Assembly: GCF_011170065.1 (NCBI RefSeq)
Contig: NZ_BLLH01000012.1
Coordinates: forward strand, 1-47,942
Direction of reading: 5' to 3'
From: Pseudolactococcus insecticola
GTDB taxonomy: Bacteria; Bacillota; Bacilli; Lactobacillales; Streptococcaceae
Length of the DNA stretch: 47,942 nucleotides
Shown here: positions 1-8,422 of the stretch, piece by piece
Position numbering within the stretch: position 1 is the first letter of the stretch
How the letters are laid out: each line of letters opens with the position of its first letter
Notes under the pieces: generated by a model
Database searches by the model: none
Told to the model about the DNA's origin: nothing
The model's input: only the letters and a program-made list of their open reading frames with translations
Position numbers and translations under genes: made by a program

Positions 1-20
1 TCTTGTGAGACAACTACTTA

Positions 21-49
21 ATTCTATCAGAACTTCCGCTCCTTGTCAA
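21..49 (-). promoter_or_regulatory. Promoter P2 of a putative rRNA operon lying left of the window
   Basis: On the minus strand there is a perfect -35 TTGACA (44-49), a 17-bp spacer and a -10 TAGAAT (21-26). The stretch above it (57-80) is A/T-rich with A- and T-tracts, like an UP element. The core, AAAGTAGTTGACA on the minus strand, recurs 94 bp upstream in P1. A strong tandem promoter pair with UP-like DNA and no gene in the remaining 20 bp suggests an rrn operon starting just outside the window; that part is inference. Confidence 0.6.
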
Positions 50-114
50 CTACTTTTTGAAAGTTTTTTTATTTTTCTTTCAATCGTTCGTCTCCTCGAA
101 TTGAGTACTTTAAT

Positions 115-143
115 ATCTTATCAAATTACTTCACCCCTGTCAA
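115..143 (-). promoter_or_regulatory. Promoter P1 of a putative rRNA operon lying left of the window
   Basis: Minus-strand -35 TTGACA (138-143), 17-bp spacer, -10 TAAGAT (115-120). It is preceded by an A-rich tract (about 151-177) resembling an UP element. The 13-bp block around the -35 is identical to that of P2 (44-56 and 138-150), which suggests duplication of a core promoter. A third partial copy of the block is at 11-19. No convincing terminator is seen between the purR stop and this promoter. Confidence 0.55.
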
Positions 144-195
144 CTACTTTCTTCACCTTTTTTATTTTTTTATTTTGGTAGCTTACAAAGGGCTT

Positions 196-1008
196 TTAGT
201 CAGAATAAATATTCCCTAGAGCAACCACAATAGAACGATTTTCAACATCAATATCATCTATTTTCAAGATCGACTTATAGTCCGAGATTAGGCGTTCGCC
301 TTTAAATGGTCCTTCTGCAAAAACAGCAACGCCCGCGAGCAGACAATCAAATTCATGCACTAACGATTTCATACCATTGAGTGTGCCTCCGCCTTTCATG
401 AAATCGTCAACGATCAAAACACGCTGTCCAGGGGCAAGGGAACGCTTGGAAAGGGTCATGTTCTCGACTTTTGAGCTTGAGCCTGACATATAGTTGACAT
501 TGAGCGTGGCGCCTTCTGTAACCTTAGGATCGCGCCTGACAATGACAAAAGGTACATCAAGGATTTCACTGACCGCTTGGGCAATCGGAATTCCCTTGGT
601 CGCAATCGTCATGACAGCATCAATCTGCTTGCCAACATATTCATGGGCGATAATTTTCCCAATCTTATCTAAATTTTTCGGGCTCCCTAAAATGTCAGAT
701 AGGTAGATATAGCCACCCGGTAAAATGCGGTTGCTTTCTTTCATCAGATCTGTAATTTCAAGTGCGATTTCTCGTGATTTTTCGTCAGAAATGCCTGGCG
801 TAAATACAACACCACCTGAAACACCCGCAAATGTTTCAACTGACCCAACTTCTGTTTCTGAAAAAATGCGTTTGATAATCACCAAATCTTCTGAAATGGA
901 TGACTTTGCTGCCTTGTAACGTTCACTAAAAAATGATAGCGTTGTCAATTTTCTGGGGTGATTTAGTAAATAATTTGTGAAATCAACTAAACGTTCACTT
1001 CTTTTCAT
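196..1008 (-). CDS. purR: Purine operon regulator PurR
   Basis: Transcription factor of the Gram-positive PurR family: an N-terminal winged helix (about residues 1-75) followed by a phosphoribosyltransferase-like domain that senses PRPP. The PRPP-binding signature VLIVDDFMKGGGT is intact in the C-terminal half. The frame is open further upstream, but I place the start at 1008: it gives the family N-terminus MKRSERLVDF, a length of 270 residues, and a GAGGA ribosome-binding site 7-8 nt upstream. In lactococci PurR activates purine genes by binding PurBoxes when PRPP is high. It follows fusA on the same strand, separated by the fusA terminator and an extended -10 promoter, and a PurBox-like site lies upstream, so autoregulation is plausible. 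Its stop is close to the putative rrn promoters. Confidence 0.95.
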   Translation of the reverse strand: MKRSERLVDFTNYLLNHPRKLTTLSFFSERYKAAKSSISEDLVIIKRIFSETEVGSVETFAGVSGGVVFTPGISDEKSREIALEITDLMKESNRILPGGYIYLSDILGSPKNLDKIGKIIAHEYVGKQIDAVMTIATKGIPIAQAVSEILDVPFVIVRRDPKVTEGATLNVNYMSGSSSKVENMTLSKRSLAPGQRVLIVDDFMKGGGTLNGMKSLVHEFDCLLAGVAVFAEGPFKGERLISDYKSILKIDDIDVENRSIVVALGNIYSD

Positions 1009-1069
1009 ACCCTTGTCCTCTTTTTTCCTCTCAAACATCCAAAGATTTTGCCTTGAGACTTTATACCTC

Positions 1070-1078
1070 ATTATAACA
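1070..1078 (-). promoter_or_regulatory. Extended -10 promoter of purR
   Basis: TGTTATAAT on the minus strand, with TATAAT at 1070-1075, directly follows the U-tract of the fusA terminator. No good -35 is present. Predicted start of transcription is about 1063, giving a leader of about 55 nt before purR. Confidence 0.6.
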
Positions 1079-1112
1079 AAAAAACACGAACAATTAAACT
1101 TGAACGTGTTTT
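1077..1112 (-). terminator. Terminator of the fusA transcript
   Basis: On the minus strand an AAAACACG arm pairs with CGTGTTTT around an interrupted inner stem (CAA/TTG), followed by a run of seven T. The U-tract runs straight into the purR -10. Confidence 0.75.
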
Positions 1113-1125
1113 AATATTCGGAAAT
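1113..1125 (-). promoter_or_regulatory. PurBox-like site upstream of purR
   Basis: The minus strand reads ATTTCCGAATATT, which matches the lactococcal PurBox consensus AWWWCCGAACWWT at 12 of 13 positions (the C of GAAC is T). It lies about 44 bp upstream of the purR -10 and just below the fusA stop. This position is closer to the promoter than I recall for classical PurBoxes, so function is inferred. Confidence 0.45.
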
Positions 1126-1134
1126 TTCTAGAAA

Positions 1135-3210
1135 TTAACCTTGATTTTTTTTGATGATTGCTTCTTGTACTGATTTCGGTACATCTTCGTAGTGGTCAAA
1201 CACCATCATGAAGGTACCGCGGCCTTGTGTAGATGAACGTAATGTTGTTGCGTATCCGAACATTTCAGCAAGTGGTACAAAAGCATGAACGATTTGGCTA
1301 TTACCATGCGCTTCCATACCTTCAACACGTCCACGACGTGCTGTTACGTGACCCATGATATCTCCCAAGTTGTCTTCAGGAACGGTGATTGTAACTTTCA
1401 TCATTGGTTCAAGGATAACTGGATTAGCTTTTGGTGCAGCTGCTTTAAGCGCATATGATGCTGCAACACGGAAAGCCGTTTCATTTGAATCGACATCATG
1501 ATATGATCCGTCGTAAAGTTTAGCTTTCACGTCAACAAGTGGGTAGCCAGCAAGGACACCGTTTTGCATTGCTTCTTCCAAACCTTTTTCAACGGCTGGG
1601 ATGTATTCGCGTGGTACCACACCACCGACGATTGCGTTTTCAAACTCGAAGCCTTTACCTTCTTCGTTTGGTGTAAACTCAACCCAAACGTGACCGTATT
1701 GACCTTTACCACCTGATTGACGGACGAATTTACCTTCGGCTTGTGTCACAGGTGCGCGGAATGTTTCACGGTAAGATACTTGTGGTGCACCGACATTTGC
1801 ATCAACGTTAAATTCACGACGCATGCGGTCAACGAGGATATCCAAGTGAAGCTCACCCATACCAGCAATCAGTGTTTCACCAGTTTCAATATTTGTTTCA
1901 ACACGGAATGATGGATCTTCTTCGGCAAGTTTTTGGAGGGCAACACCCATTTTATCTTGGTCAGCTTTAGATTTAGGTTCAACCATGACTTGGATAACGG
2001 GTTCTGGAAATTCGATAGATTCAAGAATCACTGGATTCTTTTCGTCTGTCAACGAGTCACCAGTTGTTGTGTCTTTCAACCCAACAGCGGCAGCGATGTC
2101 ACCTGAGTAAACATCGTTGATTTCAGTACGGCTGTTTGCGTGCATTTGCAAAATACGGCCAATACGTTCGCGTTTGCCTTTTGAAGCATTCAAAACGTAT
2201 GAACCAGCTGACAAGACACCTGAATAAACACGGAAGAATGTCAAACGTCCTACAAATGGGTCAGTCATAACTTTGAAGGCGAGGGCAGCAAACGGCGCTG
2301 AATCATCAGCAGGACGATCAGTTTCGTCGCCATCAGGTGTGATCCCTTTGATAGCTGGAACGTCTACTGGGCTTGGCAAGTAGTCAACGACTGCGTCAAG
2401 CATCATTTGAACACCTTTGTTTTTGAAGGCAGAACCTGCAAGCATTGGGTAGAACTCAACGTTGATTGTTGCTTTACGGATAGCTGCTTTAAGTTCAGCT
2501 TCTGTGATTTCTTCGCCTTCCAGATATTTCATCATGATGTCTTCATCAGTATCTGCAACAGCTTCAATCAATTTAGCACGCCATTCTTCAGCTTGCTCGC
2601 GGTATGCTTCTGGAATTTCTTCATCAAGAATGTCAGTACCAAGGTCATTTGTGTAGACTTCAGCGCGCATTGTAACAAGGTCAATGATTCCTTCGAAGTC
2701 ATCTTCAGCTCCAATCGGAATTTGGATTGGATGAGCATTTGCATTCAAACGATCATGAAGTGTAGACAATGAGTAGAAGAAGTCTGCACCGATTTTATCC
2801 ATTTTGTTCGCAAATACGATACGTGGTACGCCGTATTCAGTTGCTTGGCGCCAAACAGTTTCAGTTTGAGGTTCAACACCTGATTGCGCATCAAGCACGG
2901 TTACAGCACCATCAAGTACGCGAAGTGAACGTTGTACTTCGATTGTGAAGTCCACGTGACCTGGTGTGTCGATGATGTTGATGCGTGTGTCATGCCATGC
3001 AGCAGTTGTTGCTGCTGATGTGATTGTGATACCACGTTCTTGTTCTTGCGCCATCCAGTCCATTTGTGATGCACCCTCATGGGTTTCACCAATTTTATGA
3101 ATCTTACCAGTATAGTAAAGTACACGTTCTGTTGTCGTTGTTTTACCAGCGTCGACGTGAGCCATGATACCGATGTTACGAGTGTTTTCAAGTGAAAATT
3201 CGCGTGCCAT
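1135..3210 (-). CDS. fusA: Elongation factor G
   Basis: Translational GTPase that moves tRNAs and mRNA through the ribosome and helps ribosome recycling. The 691-residue length is normal for streptococcal EF-G. The GTPase motifs are intact: G1 AHVDAGKTT (17-25), G3 DTPGH (81-85) and NKMD near residue 135, followed by domains II to V. The ATG at 3210 is preceded by TAGGAG about 10 nt upstream. It is the third str gene after rpsL and rpsG, but a strong hairpin (3321-3359) separates it from rpsG. I see no convincing separate promoter, so expression may depend on read-through of that hairpin. No tuf gene follows. Confidence 0.98.
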   Translation of the reverse strand: MAREFSLENTRNIGIMAHVDAGKTTTTERVLYYTGKIHKIGETHEGASQMDWMAQEQERGITITSAATTAAWHDTRINIIDTPGHVDFTIEVQRSLRVLDGAVTVLDAQSGVEPQTETVWRQATEYGVPRIVFANKMDKIGADFFYSLSTLHDRLNANAHPIQIPIGAEDDFEGIIDLVTMRAEVYTNDLGTDILDEEIPEAYREQAEEWRAKLIEAVADTDEDIMMKYLEGEEITEAELKAAIRKATINVEFYPMLAGSAFKNKGVQMMLDAVVDYLPSPVDVPAIKGITPDGDETDRPADDSAPFAALAFKVMTDPFVGRLTFFRVYSGVLSAGSYVLNASKGKRERIGRILQMHANSRTEINDVYSGDIAAAVGLKDTTTGDSLTDEKNPVILESIEFPEPVIQVMVEPKSKADQDKMGVALQKLAEEDPSFRVETNIETGETLIAGMGELHLDILVDRMRREFNVDANVGAPQVSYRETFRAPVTQAEGKFVRQSGGKGQYGHVWVEFTPNEEGKGFEFENAIVGGVVPREYIPAVEKGLEEAMQNGVLAGYPLVDVKAKLYDGSYHDVDSNETAFRVAASYALKAAAPKANPVILEPMMKVTITVPEDNLGDIMGHVTARRGRVEGMEAHGNSQIVHAFVPLAEMFGYATTLRSSTQGRGTFMMVFDHYEDVPKSVQEAIIKKNQG

Positions 3211-3320
3211 TATTTAGGTCTCCTAATTGTTTCTTGTAAAATCTCCTGCTTTTAGGGACTTCACTGAGTTAATGTTATTTAATTACTTGGTATTACATCT
3301 CATTTTATCACATTCCGTCT

Positions 3321-3359
3321 AAAAACACTAGATAGGCAGGTTGCCCACCTAGTGTTTTA
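3321..3359 (-). terminator. Hairpin between rpsG and fusA (terminator or attenuator)
   Basis: A long inverted repeat: the AAAACACTAG arm pairs with CTAGTGTTTT through ten perfect base pairs, with further G-C/G-U pairs inside, and a short T-run follows on the minus strand. It would partly terminate the rpsL-rpsG message and set a lower fusA level unless fusA has its own promoter. Confidence 0.7.
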
Positions 3360-3429
3360 GGTTTATGTTAGTTTTCAAGAGTTAAATCTGATAACTTGAT
3401 AATAATGTGGTTTTAGAATTAAGAAAATC

Positions 3430-3897
3430 TTACCAGCGGAAGTGAGCGAACGCACGGTTAGCTTCTGCCATTTTGTGAGTATCTTCACGTTTTTTGACAG
3501 CAGCGCCCGTGTTGTTAGCTGCATCCATGATTTCTTTTGCAAGACGATCTTGCATTGTGTGTTCACCACGTTTGCGGGCGATTGTTACCAACCAACGCAA
3601 ACCAAGTGTCACACGACGTTCAGGACGTACTTCAACGGGTACTTGGTAGTTTGACCCACCAACACGGCGAGCACGAACTTCAAGAACTGGCATGATGTTT
3701 TCCATTGCTTGTTCAAAAACTTCGATAGCTTCTGTTCCAGTCGCTTCTTTGATTTGTTCAAAGGCGCCGTAAACGATACTTGCTGAAGTACCTCGTTTAC
3801 CATCAAGCATAACGCGGTTGATGAGACGAGTAACGACTACTGAGTTATAAAGTGGATCTGCCAAAACTTCGCGTTTTGGTGCACGATTTTTACGCAT
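3430..3897 (-). CDS. rpsG: 30S ribosomal protein S7
   Basis: Primary 16S rRNA-binding protein that nucleates assembly of the 30S head. The 155-residue length and N-terminus [19 protein letters not shown] are typical. A strong AAAGGAG site precedes the ATG. It lies 19 bp downstream of rpsL in one operon. In E. coli S7 represses its own str mRNA; whether it acts on the leader found here is unknown. Confidence 0.98.
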   Translation of the reverse strand: MRKNRAPKREVLADPLYNSVVVTRLINRVMLDGKRGTSASIVYGAFEQIKEATGTEAIEVFEQAMENIMPVLEVRARRVGGSNYQVPVEVRPERRVTLGLRWLVTIARKRGEHTMQDRLAKEIMDAANNTGAAVKKREDTHKMAEANRAFAHFRW

Positions 3898-3916
3898 TTA
3901 ATCTATCTCCTTTCGA

Positions 3917-4330
3917 TTATGCTTTTGGTTTTTTAGTACCGTATTTAGAACGACCTTGTTTACGATCTGTTACACCAGCTGTATCAAGTGCACCACGAAC
4001 GATATGGTAACGTACCCCTGGAAGGTCTTTTACACGGCCACCACGGAGCAATACCACGCTGTGTTCTTGCAGGTTGTGACCGATACCTGGAATGTAGGCT
4101 GTTACTTCAATCAGGTTTGACAAACGCACACGTGCGAATTTACGCAAAGCTGAGTTGGGCTTTTTCGGTGTCATTGTCCCAACACGAGTTGCAACCCCAC
4201 GTTTTTGTGGTGAGTTTGTTTTCGTTTGAACTTTTTTGCGGCTGTTAAAGCCAACGTTCAATGCTGGTGCTGTTGATTTAACGATTTTTGATTTACGCGG
4301 TTTGCGAACCAATTGGTTAATAGTAGGCAT
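3917..4330 (-). CDS. rpsL: 30S ribosomal protein S12
   Basis: Decoding-centre ribosomal protein, 137 residues. The loop [11 protein letters not shown], where streptomycin-resistance substitutions arise in many bacteria, has the wild-type lysines. The N-terminus [12 protein letters not shown] is characteristic. Only a GGAAG site about 11 nt upstream acts as ribosome-binding site. It is the first gene of the rpsL-rpsG-(fusA) unit and is preceded by a leader of about 205 nt with four predicted hairpins. Confidence 0.98.
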   Translation of the reverse strand: MPTINQLVRKPRKSKIVKSTAPALNVGFNSRKKVQTKTNSPQKRGVATRVGTMTPKKPNSALRKFARVRLSNLIEVTAYIPGIGHNLQEHSVVLLRGGRVKDLPGVRYHIVRGALDTAGVTDRKQGRSKYGTKKPKA

Positions 4331-4536
4331 TTCTTGCTTGCTTCCAAAAGACTATTTTGACTAAAAGTCAATAAGCGGTAATAATCTTGAAAGCATTCCT
4401 TTCGTTTTTTCGTTTAGTTGCGTCGGTATATGGTCGCTTACGCCAAGTTCCGACAAGAAGTTTTGGATACTTACATGCTAGAGATGTTGCCATCTTCAAG
4501 CATGCTCCTTTTGTTTGACCAAATGAAAAAGTACCG
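4331..4536 (-). ncRNA. Structured 5' leader of rpsL (candidate cis-regulatory RNA)
   Basis: From the predicted transcription start (about 4536) to the rpsL ATG, four hairpins can be drawn: 4473-4505 (GCATGC/GCATGT outer stem, AGATG/CATCT inner stem, GCAA tetraloop); 4418-4456 (TCGG/CCGA, outer TTG/CAA); 4389-4403 (GAAAG/CTTTC); 4357-4371 (TTGACT/AGTCAA), just upstream of the ribosome-binding site. There is no ORF in it. Autoregulation by S12 or S7 is the obvious hypothesis. I do not recognise it as a named RNA family. Confidence 0.5.
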
Positions 4537-4542
4537 TCTTAT

Positions 4543-4571
4543 AGTTTATCATGTTTTTTGATAAATGTCAA
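4543..4571 (-). promoter_or_regulatory. Promoter of the rpsL operon
   Basis: Minus-strand -35 TTGACA (4566-4571), 17-bp spacer, -10 TAAACT (4543-4548). A TATAAG at 4538-4543 is an alternative -10. The promoter is back to back with dacA. Confidence 0.6.
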
Positions 4572-4597
4572 ATTTTTCTTTTCCAGCCTAGATTTTT

Positions 4598-4626
4598 CAG
4601 ACAAAACCTTGCTTTTTTGTTATAAT
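4598..4626 (+). promoter_or_regulatory. Promoter of dacA, predicted leaderless
   Basis: -35 CAGACA (4598-4603), 17-bp spacer, extended -10 TGTTATAAT with TATAAT at 4621-4626. The dacA ATG is at 4634, seven bases beyond the -10, so transcription should start at or next to the A of ATG. No ribosome-binding site is present. Confidence 0.75.
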
Positions 4627-4633
4627 TTAAACT

Positions 4634-5920
4634 ATGAAAAAGATATGTTTACTATTGATTATTTGTTTTGGTGCGATTTTCACGCCGGTTACTGCCTTTG
4701 TTTCTGCTGATGATGTCTACGAAACGCCTGCTAAGGCTGCCATTGCCATTGATTCTGATAGTGGTAAAATCCTCTACGCACAAAATGCTGACAAAGCCAT
4801 GGGGATTGCCTCCATTACCAAAATCATCACGGCCTATCTGACGCTCGACGCCATCAAAAAAGGAACGCTACACTGGGATGATAAGGTTAAGATGAGCGAC
4901 TATGCTTACGAATTGACGCAAAATCCTGAGGCGTCAAATATCGCTGTCAATGACAAAGACGAGAGTTTTTCAATCCGAGATCTGTTCAATGCTACCATGA
5001 TCCAGTCTGCTAACTCCGCTGCCATTACCCTGGCTGAAAAAGTTGGTGGTACTGAGCCCAAGTTTGTCGATATGATGAAGTCGCAGCTCGCTTACTGGGG
5101 CATCACGGATGCCAAGCTCGTCAATGCGTCCGGCCTAAACAATAGCGTTCTAGGCAAAAATATCTATCCAGGCTCGTCAGAAACAGCTGAAAATGAGCTG
5201 TCAGCCAAAGACGTCGCCATCGTTGCACAGCACCTGATCCGCGACTTTCCAGACACGCTTGCAACAACCAAAAAAGCAACAGAAACTTTTGACAAGGGCG
5301 GTGCTTCAGAGCAAACCCTTGCGACCTATAACTACATGCTCCCTGGCTTACCTGCTGCTCGTGCAGGTGTGGATGGTCTCAAAACGGGAACGACCGAATT
5401 TGCCGGTGCTTGTTTTGTCGCAACAACCATGCAAAATAACTTCCGAATAATCACAGTGGTGCTAAACGCTGATGGTGCAGACACCGATGACTACGCCCGT
5501 TTCACTGCAACAGGTGGCCTCATGAACTATGTCTACGGAACTTGGACCGCACGCATCATTGCTAACAAAGACGTCAAAATGAGCGTTCCCGAAGCCCCAA
5601 CCAAGCTGACGGTCCTTGACGGACAAAAAACTAGCGTCAACGTCCTGCCTTCTGACAACTTTTCGACGGTTGTGCCAATGGCATCTGACAGCAAGACATC
5701 CCTCAGCTTTAGTAAAAAACAAGGCGCTGACGTCACTGCTGCTATCACCAAACATCAAAAACTCGTCAAAGTGACATTTAATATCAAAGATAAGCTAGGC
5801 TATCTCCCTGGTTCTGACGGGGAAAAATTCTATCTGACGGCAACATCAGCCGTTCCTCGCAGTAACTCTGTCAAGGTTATGTGGAATCATTTCGTCAGAT
5901 TTGTCAATGAAAAATTATAA
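4634..5920 (+). CDS. dacA: D-alanyl-D-alanine carboxypeptidase (PBP5/DacA type)
   Basis: Trims the terminal D-Ala from peptidoglycan stem peptides outside the membrane. It has an N-terminal signal peptide (about 1-25, ending near VSA). The S11 peptidase motifs are complete: SITK at 60-63 (Ser nucleophile and Lys), SAN at 125-127 and KTG at 250-252. A C-terminal beta-rich domain (about 300-400) follows. The last residues (NHFVRFVNEKL) form an amphipathic helix suited to membrane attachment. The 428-residue length is typical. The start agrees with the signal peptide although no Shine-Dalgarno site precedes it. It is a single-gene unit ended by a hairpin at 5923-5957. Confidence 0.95.
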   Translation: MKKICLLLIICFGAIFTPVTAFVSADDVYETPAKAAIAIDSDSGKILYAQNADKAMGIASITKIITAYLTLDAIKKGTLHWDDKVKMSDYAYELTQNPEASNIAVNDKDESFSIRDLFNATMIQSANSAAITLAEKVGGTEPKFVDMMKSQLAYWGITDAKLVNASGLNNSVLGKNIYPGSSETAENELSAKDVAIVAQHLIRDFPDTLATTKKATETFDKGGASEQTLATYNYMLPGLPAARAGVDGLKTGTTEFAGACFVATTMQNNFRIITVVLNADGADTDDYARFTATGGLMNYVYGTWTARIIANKDVKMSVPEAPTKLTVLDGQKTSVNVLPSDNFSTVVPMASDSKTSLSFSKKQGADVTAAITKHQKLVKVTFNIKDKLGYLPGSDGEKFYLTATSAVPRSNSVKVMWNHFVRFVNEKL

Positions 5921-5922
5921 AG

Positions 5923-5957
5923 AAATATCAGGCCAAAAATCAGCCGGATATTTTTTT
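5923..5957 (+). terminator. Terminator of dacA
   Basis: AAATATC pairs with GATATTT, with an inner GGC/GCC stem, followed by a T-run. It overlaps the stop codon of the convergent permease gene and may act in both directions. Confidence 0.75.
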
Positions 5958-6918
5958 ATAGCCACTGCAAAACAGCAAGTAGAACAGGCACAACTGCTAA
6001 GTACGATAGAACCGTATAGCCAAGCGTTGACGTCGCAAACTCGACATCAGCATGATATAGCCGTGCTAAAATTGGCACCGAATTTTGAATTGGCATTGAC
6101 GACTGGATAAAAAACACTTTTACCATCAGATCCGGAATGTGAATAAAACGCGTCAGAACAACGATGATCAAAGGCGAGATGATAAATCTCCCCATCAGAA
6201 CACCGACAATCGCCTTGTTTAGCTTGAGCGTTCTGATACCTAGAAAATAAACAGTAATTCCGATGATAAACATAGATAATGGCGTTGTCAAATTACCGAT
6301 ATAGGTTGCAAAATTCCCCAGAGCAAGCGGCACTTTGATACCTATCAGCAGCCAGATAATACCAATAGTAAATCCTAGCATAGCAGGATTCATAACCTTC
6401 TTTAAACCTGCCAAGAGCCCGAAACTTTGTGGTACTGGCGCTTCTTCAAGCCCTGCAAATGTTTGCGAATCCTGCGCAATCTTATAGACACCCCAAGTCC
6501 AGAAAAACGTGGTATTTGCGATATAGTAAATCAAAACATAAGGAATTGACGCACTACCAAAAACAGCAATATTGATCGGCAAACCGATAAAAATCGTGTT
6601 ACTGCAAGTGAACATGGTGCTGAAAGTCCCTAAACGTGAGCTTTTCACGCCCAGTAACTTGGCGACAGCTTTAGAAGCCCAGTAGGCGATAATCATTGAC
6701 AGGACGGGCACCACGATGCCGCCAATCAGATGGATAAACTCAGCTTTAGAAAATTTTTGTGTAATCGTGATAAACATCTCAAAAGGCAGTGCAAGTGCAA
6801 GCACCATCTTTGAAAAAACATCTGCTGTGTGACTGTCAAACCACTTTTTATAGGACAAAAAATAGCCCACGAACATCATGGCAAATATGGCAAAAATATT
6901 GAAGTACGCTTCTATCAT
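5956..6918 (-). CDS. AEC-family (auxin efflux carrier-like) permease
   Basis: Integral membrane protein of 320 residues with about ten hydrophobic segments, starting MIEAYFNIFAIFAMMFVGYF. It has the two five-helix bundles and central hydrophilic stretch typical of the AEC/PIN-like family, whose bacterial members move organic acids such as malate or malonate, or are uncharacterised. The substrate cannot be told. Its promoter is an extended -10 TGCTATAAT (TATAAT at 6925-6930) ending six bases before the ATG, so the mRNA is predicted to be leaderless. It lies behind the terminator of the PTS/glucosidase unit and is probably transcribed alone. Confidence 0.85.
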   Translation of the reverse strand: MIEAYFNIFAIFAMMFVGYFLSYKKWFDSHTADVFSKMVLALALPFEMFITITQKFSKAEFIHLIGGIVVPVLSMIIAYWASKAVAKLLGVKSSRLGTFSTMFTCSNTIFIGLPINIAVFGSASIPYVLIYYIANTTFFWTWGVYKIAQDSQTFAGLEEAPVPQSFGLLAGLKKVMNPAMLGFTIGIIWLLIGIKVPLALGNFATYIGNLTTPLSMFIIGITVYFLGIRTLKLNKAIVGVLMGRFIISPLIIVVLTRFIHIPDLMVKVFFIQSSMPIQNSVPILARLYHADVEFATSTLGYTVLSYLAVVPVLLAVLQWL

Positions 6919-6924
6919 GCCTTT

Positions 6925-6932
6925 ATTATAGC
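6925..6932 (-). promoter_or_regulatory. Extended -10 promoter of the AEC permease
   Basis: TGCTATAAT on the minus strand, overlapping the end of the upstream terminator's T-tract. There are six bases between the -10 and the ATG (6918). Confidence 0.65.
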
Positions 6933-6953
6933 AAAAAACGCCCGTAGGCGCTT
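6931..6953 (-). terminator. Terminator of the beta-glucoside PTS unit
   Basis: On the minus strand AAGCGCC pairs with GGCGTTT (loop TACG), followed by a run of T that merges with the -10 of the next gene. Confidence 0.65.
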
Positions 6954-6962
6954 GCTTTTCCT

Positions 6963-8411
6963 CTATAAGCCTGTGATTTTGGTGTAACTATCAGCCTCTT
7001 CAATCTCAATGTCAATATCGAGTGCATTGGCTTCAGCGACCGTTTTGATAAAATGACCAGATTTTTTGATTGTTTTGACCTGCGTGTGGATATTGTTTGA
7101 GATAAATCCATATCGGTTACGATAGGAATTTAGCCAACTCCAGCAGTCAATCGGCGTCCAGAGATGGTAGCCAAAACAGTTTGACCCTTCTTCAATCCCT
7201 TTATGAACCCAGTAAAGATGCTCTTTGATAAAGGTAATGCGATAATCGTCTTGAATCACACCGTCCTCACCCATCCATCGTTCTTCACGGCTCACGCCCA
7301 TCCCATTTTCAGAGACAAACCACGGGATATTCTTGTAGTTTTCTTTGACGTCCATGGCAATGTCGTACATGGCTTTGGGATAAATCTCCCAGCCCTTGTC
7401 GTGATTCATGCGGCGTCCTGGCATGTGGTACTCTTTCCAGAACTTATCTGGCATCCAGTCAACGGCAAGGCTATTGGTTGAAAACTCGGGCCGTGACACG
7501 CGATCAGGGTGATAGAAATTCACACCTAGATAATCAATCGTGTTTGCCTTGATCAGTGCAAGTTCTTCAGGTGTTGACGTCCAGATGGCGTCTTCACTTG
7601 TTAGCAAGTCAACGAGTTCAGCTGGAAATTCACCGTGTACACTAGCATCCATGAACAAACGATTTTTCCATAGATTGGCAATGTGGCTGGCCTTGAGGTC
7701 TTCTGACTCATCACTCGCCGGGTATGGCGGTGTTAGATTTAGAATGATACCAATTTTGGCATCTTTTGCTGCCACTTTACGAAATTCTGCAATGGCTTTA
7801 CTACTTGCCAACTGCAGATTATAGGCCACTTGGACGGCCTTTTTTCCGTCAATAATCTGCGGATAGTGAAAATCGTATAGGTACCCTCCTTCAACGATAA
7901 CCATTGGTTCGTTAAAAGTAAACCAGTCCTTGACACGGTCACTAAATAACTCAAAACACGTTTTTGCAAACTTGGCATATAGGTCTGTGACATGCTTGTT
8001 TTCCCAGCCGCCGTACTGACGCAGAAGCTCTACCGGCAAGTCAAAATGGTGTAGGTTCATAATCGGACGGATGCCATTTTTGATAAACTCGTCAATCACA
8101 TCGTTGTAAAATCTAAGCGCATCGGCATCAACGCTACCTGTTTCCAAATCGTCAATCAAACGAGACCACTGAATACTCGTGCGAACAGAGTTCAGACCGA
8201 TTTCTTTCATCAGTTTGATGTCTTCTTTATACGAATTGTAAAAGTTTGAAGCAGTGTCTGGGCCTACTTGGTTATGAAATAGCTCAGGCTTGATTTCGTA
8301 CCAATAGTCAAATACATTGGCGTGTTTTTTGTTGAAACGGCCTTCAGTCTGGGGACCGCTAGTTGCAGCTCCCCACCAAAAATCTTTGGGAAATTTGAGT
8401 TTTTCAGTCAT
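6963..8411 (-). CDS. 6-phospho-beta-glucosidase, GH1
   Basis: Glycoside hydrolase family 1 enzyme that splits phosphorylated beta-glucosides (cellobiose-6-P, arbutin-6-P, salicin-6-P) in the cytoplasm. Residues seen: acid/base Glu168 in TFNEP, nucleophile Glu368 in SENG, and the N-terminal FWWGAATSGPQTEG barrel strand. The 482-residue length is normal. It starts 11 bp after the EIIC gene with a GGGGG-type ribosome-binding site, so the two are cotranscribed. Pairing with a PTS EIIC and typical GH1 sequence make phospho-beta-glucosidase more likely than phospho-beta-galactosidase. The sugar itself is inferred. Confidence 0.9.
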   Translation of the reverse strand: MTEKLKFPKDFWWGAATSGPQTEGRFNKKHANVFDYWYEIKPELFHNQVGPDTASNFYNSYKEDIKLMKEIGLNSVRTSIQWSRLIDDLETGSVDADALRFYNDVIDEFIKNGIRPIMNLHHFDLPVELLRQYGGWENKHVTDLYAKFAKTCFELFSDRVKDWFTFNEPMVIVEGGYLYDFHYPQIIDGKKAVQVAYNLQLASSKAIAEFRKVAAKDAKIGIILNLTPPYPASDESEDLKASHIANLWKNRLFMDASVHGEFPAELVDLLTSEDAIWTSTPEELALIKANTIDYLGVNFYHPDRVSRPEFSTNSLAVDWMPDKFWKEYHMPGRRMNHDKGWEIYPKAMYDIAMDVKENYKNIPWFVSENGMGVSREERWMGEDGVIQDDYRITFIKEHLYWVHKGIEEGSNCFGYHLWTPIDCWSWLNSYRNRYGFISNNIHTQVKTIKKSGHFIKTVAEANALDIDIEIEEADSYTKITGL

Positions 8412-8422
8412 GTTATCCCCCG

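Noticed and set aside
1009-1071. A 21-codon N-terminal extension of PurR
   Set aside because: The ATG at 1008 has a ribosome-binding site and matches the family N-terminus; the extension lies in the predicted leader.
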